From an uncultured Phocaeicola sp. (GTDB taxonomy: Bacteria > Bacteroidota > Bacteroidia > Bacteroidales > Bacteroidaceae), in the NCBI GenBank assembly GCA_948956705.1, contig CARCZS010000035.1, positions 1-21,209 of the forward strand: a DNA stretch of 21,209 nucleotides. Direction: 5' to 3'. Shown here piece by piece: positions 1-7,501 of this stretch; position 1 is the stretch's first letter, and each line of letters starts with the position of its first letter. The notes under the pieces are model-generated. The model did no database searches. It was given only the letters and a program-made list of their open reading frames with translations, and was not told the DNA's origin. Made by a program: the position numbers and the translations under genes.

Positions 1-720
1 CTTGCTGTAACTCACCTTGGTGCAACCGCAAGATGTAGTGACATCCTGAATGACCAGCAGATTGTTGCCCTCATTGGTCAATACAAATTTGTATTCCTGC
101 CTTTCCGATTGTGGAAAAGTCCCGAAATCCATATTGGCCGTATTGACGGAAACGTCTGTCATGGCAACTGCCGAAGAAGGCATTTCGCCATTGGTCAATC
201 TCTGCAGATAGAGCTCTTTCACCTTTGGATTGTGAACCGGGTTGCCTATCGCTATCACTTTGTTTTCCCGGTTTAATAAAAAAGATTGAAATGTCATTTC
301 ACCGGGAAAACGGTTTAATGCATTAAAATCATCCTTTTCATCGAGACAAACCGGATAAGTGAAGGCATCCCTCCGGGTAATGTAACGCAACTCTTTTATA
401 TCCTTGGGGTGGAAATAGAACACAAAGGACACTTTTCCCTGAGCCAATGAATCTACTTCGTGCATGAATTCTTTCCAACGAGGCAATTGCAACTTACAAC
501 TGGTGCAACCTACAGAGTCTACATAAGTAACTATCTTATATTCGGCATCTGCGAAAGAAAAATCAATCGTATCTTTCCCTTGGATGGTGAAAACAGAATG
601 GGGAGGAAAGGAAATCTCTTTCCCATCCCATTCTTTAACCAAACGAGCGATTTTCTCTTTTTCTGATTCCTTGCAAGAACATAGTAAACAGAGAAAAAAC
701 AGTAAATAAATGTGTTTCAT
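1..720 (-). CDS. Thioredoxin-like / DUF1573 lipoprotein (3' end off window)
   Basis: The reading frame starts with ATG at 720 and is open to base 1, giving 240 residues with the C-terminus outside the window. It begins with a lipoprotein signal (MKHIYLLFFLCLLCSCKES; lipid-accepting Cys at about residue 16). A thioredoxin-like segment follows, with a CxxC motif (GCTSCK) near residue 75, and a DUF1573 domain starts near residue 195 with its usual TTSCGCT motif at the truncated end. DUF1573 is an immunoglobulin-like domain of exported Bacteroidetes proteins. The gene begins 3 bases after the stop of the NVEALA peptide gene, so the two are almost certainly co-transcribed. The protein is probably anchored in the cell envelope; the role of the CxxC (thiol exchange on the Cys-containing peptide?) is inference. 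Confidence 0.85.
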   Translation of the reverse strand, partial: MKHIYLLFFLCLLCSCKESEKEKIARLVKEWDGKEISFPPHSVFTIQGKDTIDFSFADAEYKIVTYVDSVGCTSCKLQLPRWKEFMHEVDSLAQGKVSFVFYFHPKDIKELRYITRRDAFTYPVCLDEKDDFNALNRFPGEMTFQSFLLNRENKVIAIGNPVHNPKVKELYLQRLTNGEMPSSAVAMTDVSVNTANMDFGTFPQSERQEYKFVLTNEGNNLLVIQDVTTSCGCTKVSYSK

Positions 721-723
721 ATA

Positions 724-948
724 TTATTCTAAACTATAATATCTGATTACTGCTTCTACTTTAATACCAATAGGGCAATCTACCGTTCCTTCTCCTATAC
801 ATGTTATACCATTTTCCTGTTCTCCATTTGCCAATGCTTCTATATTGTCTAATAATAAATCATTAGTATTATCATTAGAATAGGAAGAACTTATAAAACT
901 CATTACTGTTGCTACAATAATAAATGAAAGGACCATTTTCTTTTTCAT
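724..948 (-). CDS. NVEALA-family exported peptide (74 aa)
   Basis: A small protein with a basic N-terminus (MKKKMV), a hydrophobic signal core (about residues 5-20) and the family motif in variant form, DNIEALANGE, near residues 34-43. The tail after the motif has two cysteines. NVEALA proteins are short Bacteroidales proteins of unknown function, recognised by this motif after a signal peptide. The gene sits directly upstream of the DUF1573 lipoprotein gene and about 60 bp downstream of an array of phased ACCT(T/C) boxes. The leader differs from that of the three other peptides in this window, which share near-identical leaders with each other, so this is a separate subgroup. Confidence 0.75.
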   Translation of the reverse strand: MKKKMVLSFIIVATVMSFISSSYSNDNTNDLLLDNIEALANGEQENGITCIGEGTVDCPIGIKVEAVIRYYSLE

Positions 949-1011
949 ACACTCTATCTTATTAATTGAAAGTAAAATTAGGCTTTTATTTTTAAATTTA
1001 AAGCATAGTAT

Positions 1012-1072
1012 ACCTCACATTTACCTTACGGAAACCTTGTATTTACCTTGCTGAAGCCTTATGGGAACCTCA
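1012..1072. promoter_or_regulatory. Six ACCT(T/C) boxes at 11-bp spacing: likely OmpR-type operator
   Basis: CCTC or CCTT starts at 1013, 1024, 1035, 1046, 1057 and 1068, an exact 11-bp period; five of the six are preceded by A and one by G. Bases 1019-1040 and 1041-1062 also form a 22-bp imperfect tandem repeat (18 of 22 identical). OmpR/PhoB winged-helix regulators commonly bind direct repeats spaced by one helical turn, and the adjacent gene at 1169 encodes such a domain. The array lies between the divergent regulator gene and the peptide/DUF1573 operon. The repeats are seen directly; the assignment as the regulator's operator is inference. Confidence 0.6.
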
Positions 1073-1149
1073 CCGATGCTATTAATAGATATATTACATC
1101 TACAATCTTCTCTTTTTTATTATATTTTTATCCATATTCTTATTTTCGT

Positions 1150-1157
1150 TATCTTTG
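1150..1157 (+). promoter_or_regulatory. Bacteroides -7 box for the membrane regulator gene
   Basis: TATCTTTG matches the Bacteroides sigma-factor -7 consensus TAnnTTTG. It lies 11 bases before the ATG at 1169, implying a very short 5' leader. No clear -33 TTTG was found at the usual spacing, only T-rich sequence, so an activator such as the product of this gene may assist. Confidence 0.5.
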
Positions 1158-1168
1158 CAAAAAAAAGT

Positions 1169-2287
1169 ATGGCTGCAAGATTCAAAAATACAATTGGATT
1201 AATTATTCTAATCGTGATTGGAATAATTGGTGTTTTCTATTTTTTAGTTTCGTTAGCAGAAGAGGATATTCACATGTTGGCTGAACGCGCTTTGCAAGAA
1301 ACTATAATAGAGGATTATCATGTCAGAAGCAATACGAAACCAATATATTCTCGACCTGGAGGAAGGAAGATTAAAAATTATCAAATAGAGACAGAAAAAG
1401 GGATAGAGACTTTTTCTTTTAAAGATAGTATATATGAATATAGGGCTAATCAATTAGTGACCCAATACCTCTTGGCGGAGTACTCTCCTATAAATCCGGA
1501 TATGTTTATGGCTATCTTTAATGAAAAGATGAAAAAGAATGGCATAACGGATTCAATGGGAATTATTTATCGATATAAGGGACAGCCCCAATATAGTAAT
1601 AATGATTCTCTTTCTCCCCGAACAGCATATTGCACAACGATACAATTTCTGGATGCAAGAGAAACTGTCAGTGTGCAGGCATGGGTGAATTACAATATTT
1701 GGACAATAATAAAATATATACCCCTATTGATGATATTCTATGTAGTTTGTGTATTAGGTGTTTTTATGCTATTAATACTTATATACACCTACTATAAGAA
1801 TAAGAAATGTAATGCAAAGGATAATTTTATTGCTGCCGAAGTTAAAGCGCCGGAGAGTGGAGGAGAAGTGGCAGAAGGGAATATTCGATTGGAAGATATA
1901 ATCTTGGATACGAATAAGACAAAAGCATATATGGGTTCAAAAGAGTTGGATATTTCCAAGCAAGCCTTTCAATTGTTACTGCTTTTTCAGAAAAGATCTG
2001 AACATTTTGTTTCTAGAGATGAAATAAAAAAAGGACTGTGGGCAAATGAGTACGAGGCATTGGACGAAATGAATTTGGATAGAAGAGTTGACTCAAGTAT
2101 TAATAGGTTAAGGAAAGCATTACAAGATTATCCTCAATATAAAATAGAAAGAATAAGAGGTGTTGGCTATCAATTGGTTGTCAATTCCAATCTAGGTAAA
2201 AACGGTTCCGTTAGTCAAATTGACCACTATAAGATTATTGTTGAGAAAATTTCGAATAGGCTTAGAAACTGCTTCAAACGTTTGTAG
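1169..2287 (+). CDS. Membrane-anchored OmpR-type winged-helix regulator
   Basis: 372 residues from the ATG at 1169. Further upstream in-frame starts exist, but 1169 fits the -7 box at 1150 and gives a normal basic N-terminus (MAARFKNT). A transmembrane segment at about residues 8-28 is followed by an extracytoplasmic domain of about 150 residues. A second membrane segment (IPLLMIFYVVCVLGVFMLLILIYTYY) follows, then a cytoplasmic Trans_reg_C winged helix (from about residue 240: RLEDIILDTNKTKAYMGSKELDIS... to GVGYQLV). There is no receiver domain or kinase, so it is ToxR/CadC-like in layout, sensing outside the membrane and binding DNA inside. About 30 residues beyond the winged helix overlap a region carrying a propeller-gene relic, so the natural C-terminus may have been altered. 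It probably controls the divergent peptide operon and itself through the phased boxes at 1012-1072. Confidence 0.8.
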   Translation: MAARFKNTIGLIILIVIGIIGVFYFLVSLAEEDIHMLAERALQETIIEDYHVRSNTKPIYSRPGGRKIKNYQIETEKGIETFSFKDSIYEYRANQLVTQYLLAEYSPINPDMFMAIFNEKMKKNGITDSMGIIYRYKGQPQYSNNDSLSPRTAYCTTIQFLDARETVSVQAWVNYNIWTIIKYIPLLMIFYVVCVLGVFMLLILIYTYYKNKKCNAKDNFIAAEVKAPESGGEVAEGNIRLEDIILDTNKTKAYMGSKELDISKQAFQLLLLFQKRSEHFVSRDEIKKGLWANEYEALDEMNLDRRVDSSINRLRKALQDYPQYKIERIRGVGYQLVVNSNLGKNGSVSQIDHYKIIVEKISNRLRNCFKRL

Positions 2288-2309
2288 CGTGTGTTTCCAT
2301 ACAAACATC
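2280..2309 (-). pseudogene. Relic of a propeller gene (DVCMETHATN)
   Basis: On the minus strand these codons read DVCMETHATN, matching CCMETHATDQ inside the intact propeller gene at 2539-3600. At the DNA level 20 bases (2284-2303) are identical to 2786-2805. In the relic frame there is a stop a few codons on either side, so only a scrap survives. The rest of 2310-2538 holds no convincing gene: an open frame on the minus strand (2192-2461) gives no recognisable product and overlaps the end of the regulator gene. Confidence 0.55.
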
Positions 2310-2318
2310 TTATTTAAG

Positions 2319-2334
2319 CGATGGGTAGCCATCG
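2319..2334. other. Small perfect hairpin downstream of the regulator gene
   Basis: CGATGG-GTAG-CCATCG forms a perfect 6-bp stem with a 4-base loop, 32 bases after the regulator stop codon. No T-run follows directly, so a terminator role is possible but weakly supported. Confidence 0.3.
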
Positions 2335-2538
2335 ACTTTATATAAGCATCCGGTTTCTTTGCCTTGAAATAATACCAAGCGAAGAAACGGTGGCTGACGC
2401 AATGACATATTATGTGTAGGCTTATGCCACCGTATGTGTAGCTCAGAACATTCTTCGTCATAGCTATTCTAACCTTTCAAATTTATTATTATTTATATTG
2501 TCCCTCTTCCGGAAAAAACTTGTTGATTGGCAAGTATG

Positions 2539-3600
2539 CTATTTGACATCATCAAAAGTTTCCTTCCAATAATATAGAATCGTATGCCCTTCATCATTGG
2601 CTGCCGTATATAAAATACGATTATTTCTAACATCAATTGCAAAAGAATTAGTATGATGAGCCAATTGATATGTTTTCACATAATTCAACTCCCAGTCCAA
2701 CACTATGATACGCGAAGGTTCCCCATCTGCGTTATCCCAGTCTTTTTCCCTGACGCGCTGCATCAACACGTAAACATATTGATCCGTAGCGTGTGTTTCC
2801 ATACAGCAAAGTTGGCTTTCTCCGTTTATGGACTGCCCTTCCAATATAGGGAAGATAGGATTCCTGCCTATCATCACCTCTTTCAACATCTCCTTTTTCT
2901 CTACATCATATAAATATAGTTTATTATAGAAACGCATACCCGATACAACTCGATGCAATCGAGTATTTACAGCAATCCTATTGGAATTCATTACCGTAAA
3001 ATCGCCTTCGGAAGGCAATAGAGAGGAGGGGAAAGAAATCCAGTTGCAAACATTCAGGATACTGTCATAAACAAAGAACAAACCTTCGCCACTGTCTATA
3101 TTGCCGTAATACAGATGATTGTTCTCCACTAATACAGATGCACCTATCAAGGCAGAGGGCATGGAAGAAGATACAATGGCTTTCTCTTCGTGCGCCAATA
3201 AACGCTTTATATTAATATTCTTGAATGAAGCCAAATTCACATCGTACACAGAAACATGCTCAGATACAGAATCCGTCTGATTCATAAAAAAAGGAAATAG
3301 AAAATCTTCCGGTCCATTTCCCGAAAAACCAAATTTCTCTTTAAACAAGAAGGAATCAGCATCATATATATAAAAGAAAGGTTCTGCCTTCCGGTTTATC
3401 ACTACCAGAAATGAATCAGACACTATTAATTTATCTGCATATAGTACTTCTGACAGGTCTGCATTTTCCACTTGAGGATATGCTATTTTATCCTCTGTCA
3501 TAATGGAAATTTCCCTATTCACGCAGGAATCCAAGAGTATAAGTAATACTATACAAATACAATATTTGATATTTTCTACCTTCGTTCGCATCCAATCCAT
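2539..3600 (-). CDS. 6-bladed beta-propeller lipoprotein (BF3164-like)
   Basis: 353 residues from ATG 3600, whose codon directly abuts the TAA of the peptide gene upstream; a second ATG at 3591 is equally possible. The N-terminus is a lipoprotein signal (YCICIVLLILLDSC). The body has the repeating strand pattern of Bacteroidales 6-bladed propellers, with the hallmark turn GFSGNGPEDFLFP near residue 95 and a conserved METHATDQYVYVL segment towards the C-terminus. The family is presumed to sit on the cell surface or in the periplasm; ligands are unknown. It is the last gene of the module series on the minus strand and is translationally adjacent to its partner peptide at 3601-3852. Confidence 0.82.
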   Translation of the reverse strand: MDWMRTKVENIKYCICIVLLILLDSCVNREISIMTEDKIAYPQVENADLSEVLYADKLIVSDSFLVVINRKAEPFFYIYDADSFLFKEKFGFSGNGPEDFLFPFFMNQTDSVSEHVSVYDVNLASFKNINIKRLLAHEEKAIVSSSMPSALIGASVLVENNHLYYGNIDSGEGLFFVYDSILNVCNWISFPSSLLPSEGDFTVMNSNRIAVNTRLHRVVSGMRFYNKLYLYDVEKKEMLKEVMIGRNPIFPILEGQSINGESQLCCMETHATDQYVYVLMQRVREKDWDNADGEPSRIIVLDWELNYVKTYQLAHHTNSFAIDVRNNRILYTAANDEGHTILYYWKETFDDVK

Positions 3601-3852
3601 TTAATAGCAGGTTGATTTACTACTTGTCCCTATGTATCCCCAAGTACATGTGCTACATTTGCACAAAAAAGAAGAACCGCTGCCGGAATAACAAGTTATA
3701 TGATTTCCACCCCCTTCTTCACTAGCCAATGCTTCCACATTAGCCAAAGCCAACTCTGACATTCCCTCAGCCTTCTGAGAGCTATACACATTATACCCTG
3801 CTATCAAAGCAAATGCAGCAACCAGTGTTGCTTTCAAAATATTCTTTTTCAT
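3601..3852 (-). CDS. NVEALA-family exported peptide with five Cys in its tail
   Basis: 83 residues from ATG 3852. The frame is open to 3915, but MKKNILKATLVAAFALIAGYNVYSSQ is the family's usual leader, so 3852 is chosen. The leader is followed by MSELALANVEALASEE, a textbook NVEALA motif. The tail has five cysteines (ITC, LCKC, STC, STCY) and is rich in Gly, Ser and Thr. The stop codon abuts the start of the propeller gene at 3600, indicating a two-gene unit. Function is not established for the family. A short, variable Cys-rich tail behind a conserved leader resembles secreted peptides or precursor peptides, but that is inference. Confidence 0.78.
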   Translation of the reverse strand: MKKNILKATLVAAFALIAGYNVYSSQKAEGMSELALANVEALASEEGGGNHITCYSGSGSSFLCKCSTCTWGYIGTSSKSTCY

Positions 3853-3982
3853 CTCTTTTTGTTTTTTCGATGATTCATTAATCTTATTTTCATCTTTTGT
3901 CGGAAAGAACTTCACCGCAAAAAAAGCAAATACATTACTTGCAGATTCCGATTATTTCCATTAAGTTTGCATTGGACTAATC

Positions 3983-4050
3983 CTCCTTTCTTTAAGGAGA
4001 AACCCAAGGGGTGGAAGAAAGCGTGTTCCCGCGAAGAAGATAGCTTTCTT
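3983..4050. other. Inter-module spacer with two stem-loops
   Basis: The 244-bp gap between the gene starting at 3852 and the one ending at 4097 has no gene. It holds a 6-bp stem (CTCCTT at 3983-3988 with AAGGAG at 3994-3999) and an 8-bp stem (AAGAAAGC at 4015-4022 with GCTTTCTT at 4043-4050). Either could terminate or attenuate transcription from the upstream module. No T-tract directly follows on the minus strand, so the role is uncertain. Confidence 0.3.
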
Positions 4051-4096
4051 ACCATCCCTCTTTTGTTTCTCTAAATTAAACTCCATTTATTTAGCA

Positions 4097-5128
4097 TTAT
4101 TCCTTACCATCATTAATCGAGGAAATGTTTATCTGTATCAGCTTATACTCGGGAGACAGAACTATCGCATAGACGACATCATCTTGAGAATCACCACATA
4201 TTCTCAATATCGGGAATTGCATATTCAGAATATGGGTAAGGTTCAACTCATAATCATAAATAAAGAGTGAATGAGGAAGGGTGGAAGGGTCACGTGGAGA
4301 GGCTCCTTTGGGTTTCTCACCTTCCACCACCACATCCCTGTCAAGCGTTACGATATGGTTCTTGGTCAGTGCCAGTTCCATCGCGCCGCGCTTGGAATCT
4401 TTATCCGTCACCAAGTTTCCATCCTGAATGGTGTAGTCTATCTTTTCGGACAGTTCCTTGTCCAATGACAGCTTGCATCCGTCCAAAGAGTAAGAGGCAA
4501 GATAAGGGAAAGACATACTGCTGTATACTAACCTGTTCCGGTTCGCATTATAGTCTATGTTGCCCTGATAAAGATAGAAGGCATTCCCGACTTTTTCCGA
4601 CAAGGGGAACTTACCTCCCGCCTCGGTCGTTCCGTTGCATGACACTTTAAACAGATTTTCCGCACCGGGAGTCAGAGCAATTATAGTACTTTTGCCTACA
4701 TGGAGCATCCTGGTTACTTCCGAGTTCTTTTCAAGGTCGCCTTTATCCACGTGGCAAGTCCCATCCTCACCGAAAACATACAAATGCTCTATTCCTTTCT
4801 GCAAGTCACTTAGATAAAAACCCTCTGTAGAAACTGAAGGAATGGGCATTACAAAGTCATTCGGACCATCACCCATATTACCAAAACTGTACACCTCCTT
4901 ACCGGATGATACATCTATTACATGAATAAAATTATCCGCTTCTGCCACATTGTGCCAGTACACGCGCCCATTCAAAGCCGCAATTTTTCCCGGCATACTC
5001 GAATAGATACTATCTGTTATGGTAGTATATGCGATATTGCTAACTCTTTCAAGTTCCTGTTTTTTTTTCTCAGAAGCACAGCCGGACATCAAAATACCGA
5101 CTAGCACAATATAAAATAATCTTTGCAT
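4097..5128 (-). CDS. BF3164-type propeller lipoprotein
   Basis: 343 residues from ATG 5128, chosen because it begins the lipoprotein signal MQRLFYIVLVGILMSGCASE (Cys 17); the frame is open to 5173 but the extra 15 residues would precede the signal. The FGNMGDGPNDFVMPI turn aligns with the GxGPxE/D turn of the other propellers in the window, and the C-terminal part reads SLFIYDYELNLTHILNM...YAIVLSPEYKLIQINI, a closing blade. It is more divergent than its neighbours and resembles the TolB-like propeller group called BF3164-like. It follows the peptide gene ending at 5214 by 85 bases and forms the middle module. Confidence 0.82.
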   Translation of the reverse strand: MQRLFYIVLVGILMSGCASEKKKQELERVSNIAYTTITDSIYSSMPGKIAALNGRVYWHNVAEADNFIHVIDVSSGKEVYSFGNMGDGPNDFVMPIPSVSTEGFYLSDLQKGIEHLYVFGEDGTCHVDKGDLEKNSEVTRMLHVGKSTIIALTPGAENLFKVSCNGTTEAGGKFPLSEKVGNAFYLYQGNIDYNANRNRLVYSSMSFPYLASYSLDGCKLSLDKELSEKIDYTIQDGNLVTDKDSKRGAMELALTKNHIVTLDRDVVVEGEKPKGASPRDPSTLPHSLFIYDYELNLTHILNMQFPILRICGDSQDDVVYAIVLSPEYKLIQINISSINDGKE

Positions 5129-5213
5129 AAATTCCTTCTTTTCTTTGGGGGATTGGTACAAACCTATCCCCAAAAACGATTAATTTTTTTCTTAAAGAGG
5201 GTTTGAGTCTTTA

Positions 5214-5537
5214 TTAGCTATTCGCCTTGTGTATTGAATTAGAATATAACTTGCCGTCTTTTCCTCTACAAGTATAATCTTCCCATACAGCAACACAATC
5301 CGTTCCATTAGTAAAGTCGTCACCAGACTCTACATCATTAGCCAATGCTTCCACATTAGCCAAAACCAACTCAGACATCATATCCGATTTCTGAAAGTTA
5401 TATACATTAAATCCTGCTACCAGAGCAAACGCAGCAACAACTGTTGCTTTCTCGTCCGGGTAATCCGGAAAGGGACAAACAGCCTTGTGGCGTTCCTTAA
5501 TATGCTTTTGGACTGCACTAAGGTGAAACATTGTCAT
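5214..5537 (-). CDS. NVEALA-family peptide with a replaced 5' end
   Basis: 107 residues in the open frame. Residues from about 31 on (TVVAAFALVAGFNVYNFQKSDMMSELVLANVEALAND) are almost identical to the peptide at 6663-6896. The expected start MKKNILKA is missing, and the frame instead continues into MTMFHLSAVQKHIKERHKAVCPFPDYPDEKA. At the DNA level 5340-5451 is 108/112 identical to 6768-6879, then identity stops abruptly where the other gene reads on to its ATG. The tail has two Cys. The protein may be made from ATG 5537 or 5531 with an unusually long n-region, or the gene may be dead. The foreign piece contains FPDYPDE, reminiscent of the FGEFPD segment of propellers (weak). Confidence 0.55.
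   Translation of the reverse strand: MTMFHLSAVQKHIKERHKAVCPFPDYPDEKATVVAAFALVAGFNVYNFQKSDMMSELVLANVEALANDVESGDDFTNGTDCVAVWEDYTCRGKDGKLYSNSIHKANS
5340..5451. repeat. 112-bp direct repeat shared with 6768-6879
   Basis: Four mismatches in 112 bases by eye. It covers the signal-peptide and NVEALA-motif codons of two peptide genes. All four differences are transitions (A/G or C/T). It is the likely substrate for homologous exchange between modules. Confidence 0.85.
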
Positions 5538-5557
5538 TTCGACCTGTCTGGTTTTCT

Positions 5558-6583
5558 TTACAGAATGCCTTTCAAATCAAGATAGCCAAACTGAATATCA
5601 TCGTCAAAGTTCATTATCAATCTATTATTTTCTTCATCACAACAAAAGTCGGAGATATGATAGCCCACTTCCAACGTTTTCAAATAATTGCCATGTATAT
5701 CAAAAATCTGAAATAAGGTAGGACAAAGCGCCTTAATACCTCTTGCGGCATTTCTATCAAATGTATTTTTTCCTGAAAACAATGCAATAATCTTATCCTT
5801 ATAAATAACTATTTTACGATAATAGGATGTTTTGTTTGTCTGATTGTCCTTCCAGTCCGGACCATAAATATTAGAAATCAAATTGCCATCCAAATCACAA
5901 ATGGTCATCAAATCATTGTATTCGTATCCTTCCACGTAAATATTGTATTGCTGAGAAGCATCCATCACTATACGTTTCTTGCTAATTTGGGGATGTGTAT
6001 ATTTCATGGGGGTTATCGAGCCTGTCTGCATATTCCATCGGGCCACAGATTGTTGGAAGCTCGAATTTCCTATTGGCTGTATGATTATGCCGATTGACAG
6101 TGTATCATTCATATATTTATAACGGCTAGGGAATTGTGTTCTATTCATTTCATACTTCACCGAAGGAAGGTACAAAGATTCAGCCAATAAGCTATCCACA
6201 TGATAGCAAAATATTTTTTGTTTTCCATGGTCGGACACATAAAATTCAGGTTTGCCCGGACACGTCGCTATAAATCCGATATTAACTATTTCACCGGGTC
6301 CCTCACCTAAAGTACCGGTACTCTTTATATAATTGAAACTTTGTCGGTCAAACAAACGAATCAACTGGTCATCAGAACGGCAGTCCTCTATAATAAGGTA
6401 ATCGTCTAACAAGAACAGCTTGGCTATTGAACCTATAAATGGAGTATCAATCTGGATTTCATGTACTTGCGATTTTACATCCAAAATATCATTTCTGTTC
6501 GATTGATGAATTTCAGTTGTAGAATAACTTGTACAATTACAAAGCAAAAAAAACGGAAAGAGCAATAAAAATATTCGTCTCAT
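5558..6583 (-). CDS. 6-bladed beta-propeller lipoprotein
   Basis: 341 residues from ATG 6583. The signal MRRIFLLLFPFFLLCNCTS has its lipobox Cys at about residue 17. The blade pattern includes the turn STGTLGEGPGEIVNIGF near residue 90 and FQIFDIHGNYLKTLEVGYHISDFCCDEENNRLIMNF at the C-terminus, typical of Bacteroidales 6-bladed propellers. It lies 79 bases after the peptide gene at 6663-6896 and 20 bases before the next peptide frame. It is probably a surface or periplasmic binding protein anchored by lipid; substrate unknown. Confidence 0.82.
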   Translation of the reverse strand: MRRIFLLLFPFFLLCNCTSYSTTEIHQSNRNDILDVKSQVHEIQIDTPFIGSIAKLFLLDDYLIIEDCRSDDQLIRLFDRQSFNYIKSTGTLGEGPGEIVNIGFIATCPGKPEFYVSDHGKQKIFCYHVDSLLAESLYLPSVKYEMNRTQFPSRYKYMNDTLSIGIIIQPIGNSSFQQSVARWNMQTGSITPMKYTHPQISKKRIVMDASQQYNIYVEGYEYNDLMTICDLDGNLISNIYGPDWKDNQTNKTSYYRKIVIYKDKIIALFSGKNTFDRNAARGIKALCPTLFQIFDIHGNYLKTLEVGYHISDFCCDEENNRLIMNFDDDIQFGYLDLKGIL

Positions 6584-6662
6584 AATATCATATAATTAAT
6601 GTCTGGATGTAATATTCCTACCACATCCGGATGAAGTGAACTTTTAAATAATGCTTATAAAG

Positions 6663-6896
6663 TTAATCCCATTGGTATTCTTGATAATTCTCAAACCAAT
6701 AATGGCATAAACAACCATTACCCTTATCTACACAACCATTTTCGCACATTGGGTTTTCATCATCATCAGCCAATGCTTCCACATTAGCCAAAGCCAACTC
6801 AGACATCACATCCGATTTCTGAGAGTTATACACATTAAATCCTGCTACCAGAGCAAACGCAGCAACAACTGTTGCTTTCAAAATATTCTTTTTCAT
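6663..6896 (-). CDS. NVEALA-family exported peptide with four Cys in its tail
   Basis: 77 residues from ATG 6896. Leader MKKNILKATVVAAFALVAGFNVYNSQ, then MSELALANVEALADDDE, then a tail with two CxxxC/CxC-like pairs (MCENGC, GCLC) ending in aromatic and acidic residues. It has the same architecture as the peptides at 3601 and 5214, with an unrelated tail. It stands between the interrupted propeller gene (3' part ending at 6935) and the propeller gene at 5558-6583. Confidence 0.78.
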   Translation of the reverse strand: MKKNILKATVVAAFALVAGFNVYNSQKSDVMSELALANVEALADDDENPMCENGCVDKGNGCLCHYWFENYQEYQWD

Positions 6897-6934
6897 CTCT
6901 TTTTATTCTTTAAATTAAGCTATTGCGTAAATTT

Positions 6935-7439
6935 TCACAGATTGTATTTAAATGATACAAGTTTATCTTCAGGGTCCTGAATAATTCCATATCCCATTTG
7001 GTTTTCTTCATCAACGGCAAAGCACATCAATCGTTGCCCTGTTTCTAGTAACTTTACAGGATTTCCTTCCCAGTCAAGAACTAGAATATTCCTTTGCTTT
7101 CTCTGTTCCGAATCTTGAGTCAAGAGATAAATATGATTTTCCGTGCCCACTATGTCGACAGAGACCGGGTCGCATCCTTCTTTCATCTTTGCGAAGACAA
7201 CATGTTCGTCAGTACTGAATTTATATTTTCCAAGTTGCTTTTTGAACTTCAGGGTCGGGCATCTTTTTCCCATTGGGTCATATTCATAAATCTCCAGAAC
7301 AAAATAAGAGCATGAAGCAAATAAATGTTTTTGAGGATTTACTGCAAAATGGCATTGATGAAACATAGCTTTAGATAAGTGTGGAATATCTTTTTCTGCC
7401 TCCCAAAAGTCCGGGAATTCACCAAACTCTATTACCTCA
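6935..7439 (-). pseudogene. 3' part of the propeller gene split by the mobile element
   Basis: The frame reads EVIEFGEFPDFWEAEKDIPHLSKAMFHQCHFAVNPQ... to ...KYNL stop at 6935. It is the C-terminal half of a propeller protein: FGEFPD turn, ILVLDWEGNPVKLLETG, and a closing blade. Upstream in the same frame a stop appears at about 7450, inside the element. The first codons continue in frame from the truncated propeller at 20848-21209 when the two are joined at the shared TGAG. A shorter product from the ATG at 7366 is conceivable but would lack about half of the propeller. Confidence 0.85.
7433..7439. other. Putative left attachment junction
   Basis: TACCTCA here and TAACTCA at 20845-20851 share CTCA (TGAG on the minus strand) plus flanking TA. 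Crossing over within CTCA restores an uninterrupted propeller frame (...LQKSDE|VIEFGEFPD...). A core this short and imperfect fits some Bacteroides tyrosine recombinases, but no target-site experiment supports it here. Confidence 0.5.
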
Positions 7440-7501
7440 AAAGAGCCTTAATCTAAGTTTTGATTGGTATTCAATAACTTATATGAATTTTATACTCTAA
7501 C

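Noticed and set aside
2192..2461. Minus-strand open frame of 89 codons overlapping the regulator's end
   Set aside because: No recognisable family, no promoter or leader, and it overlaps both a real gene and the propeller relic, which reads in another frame.
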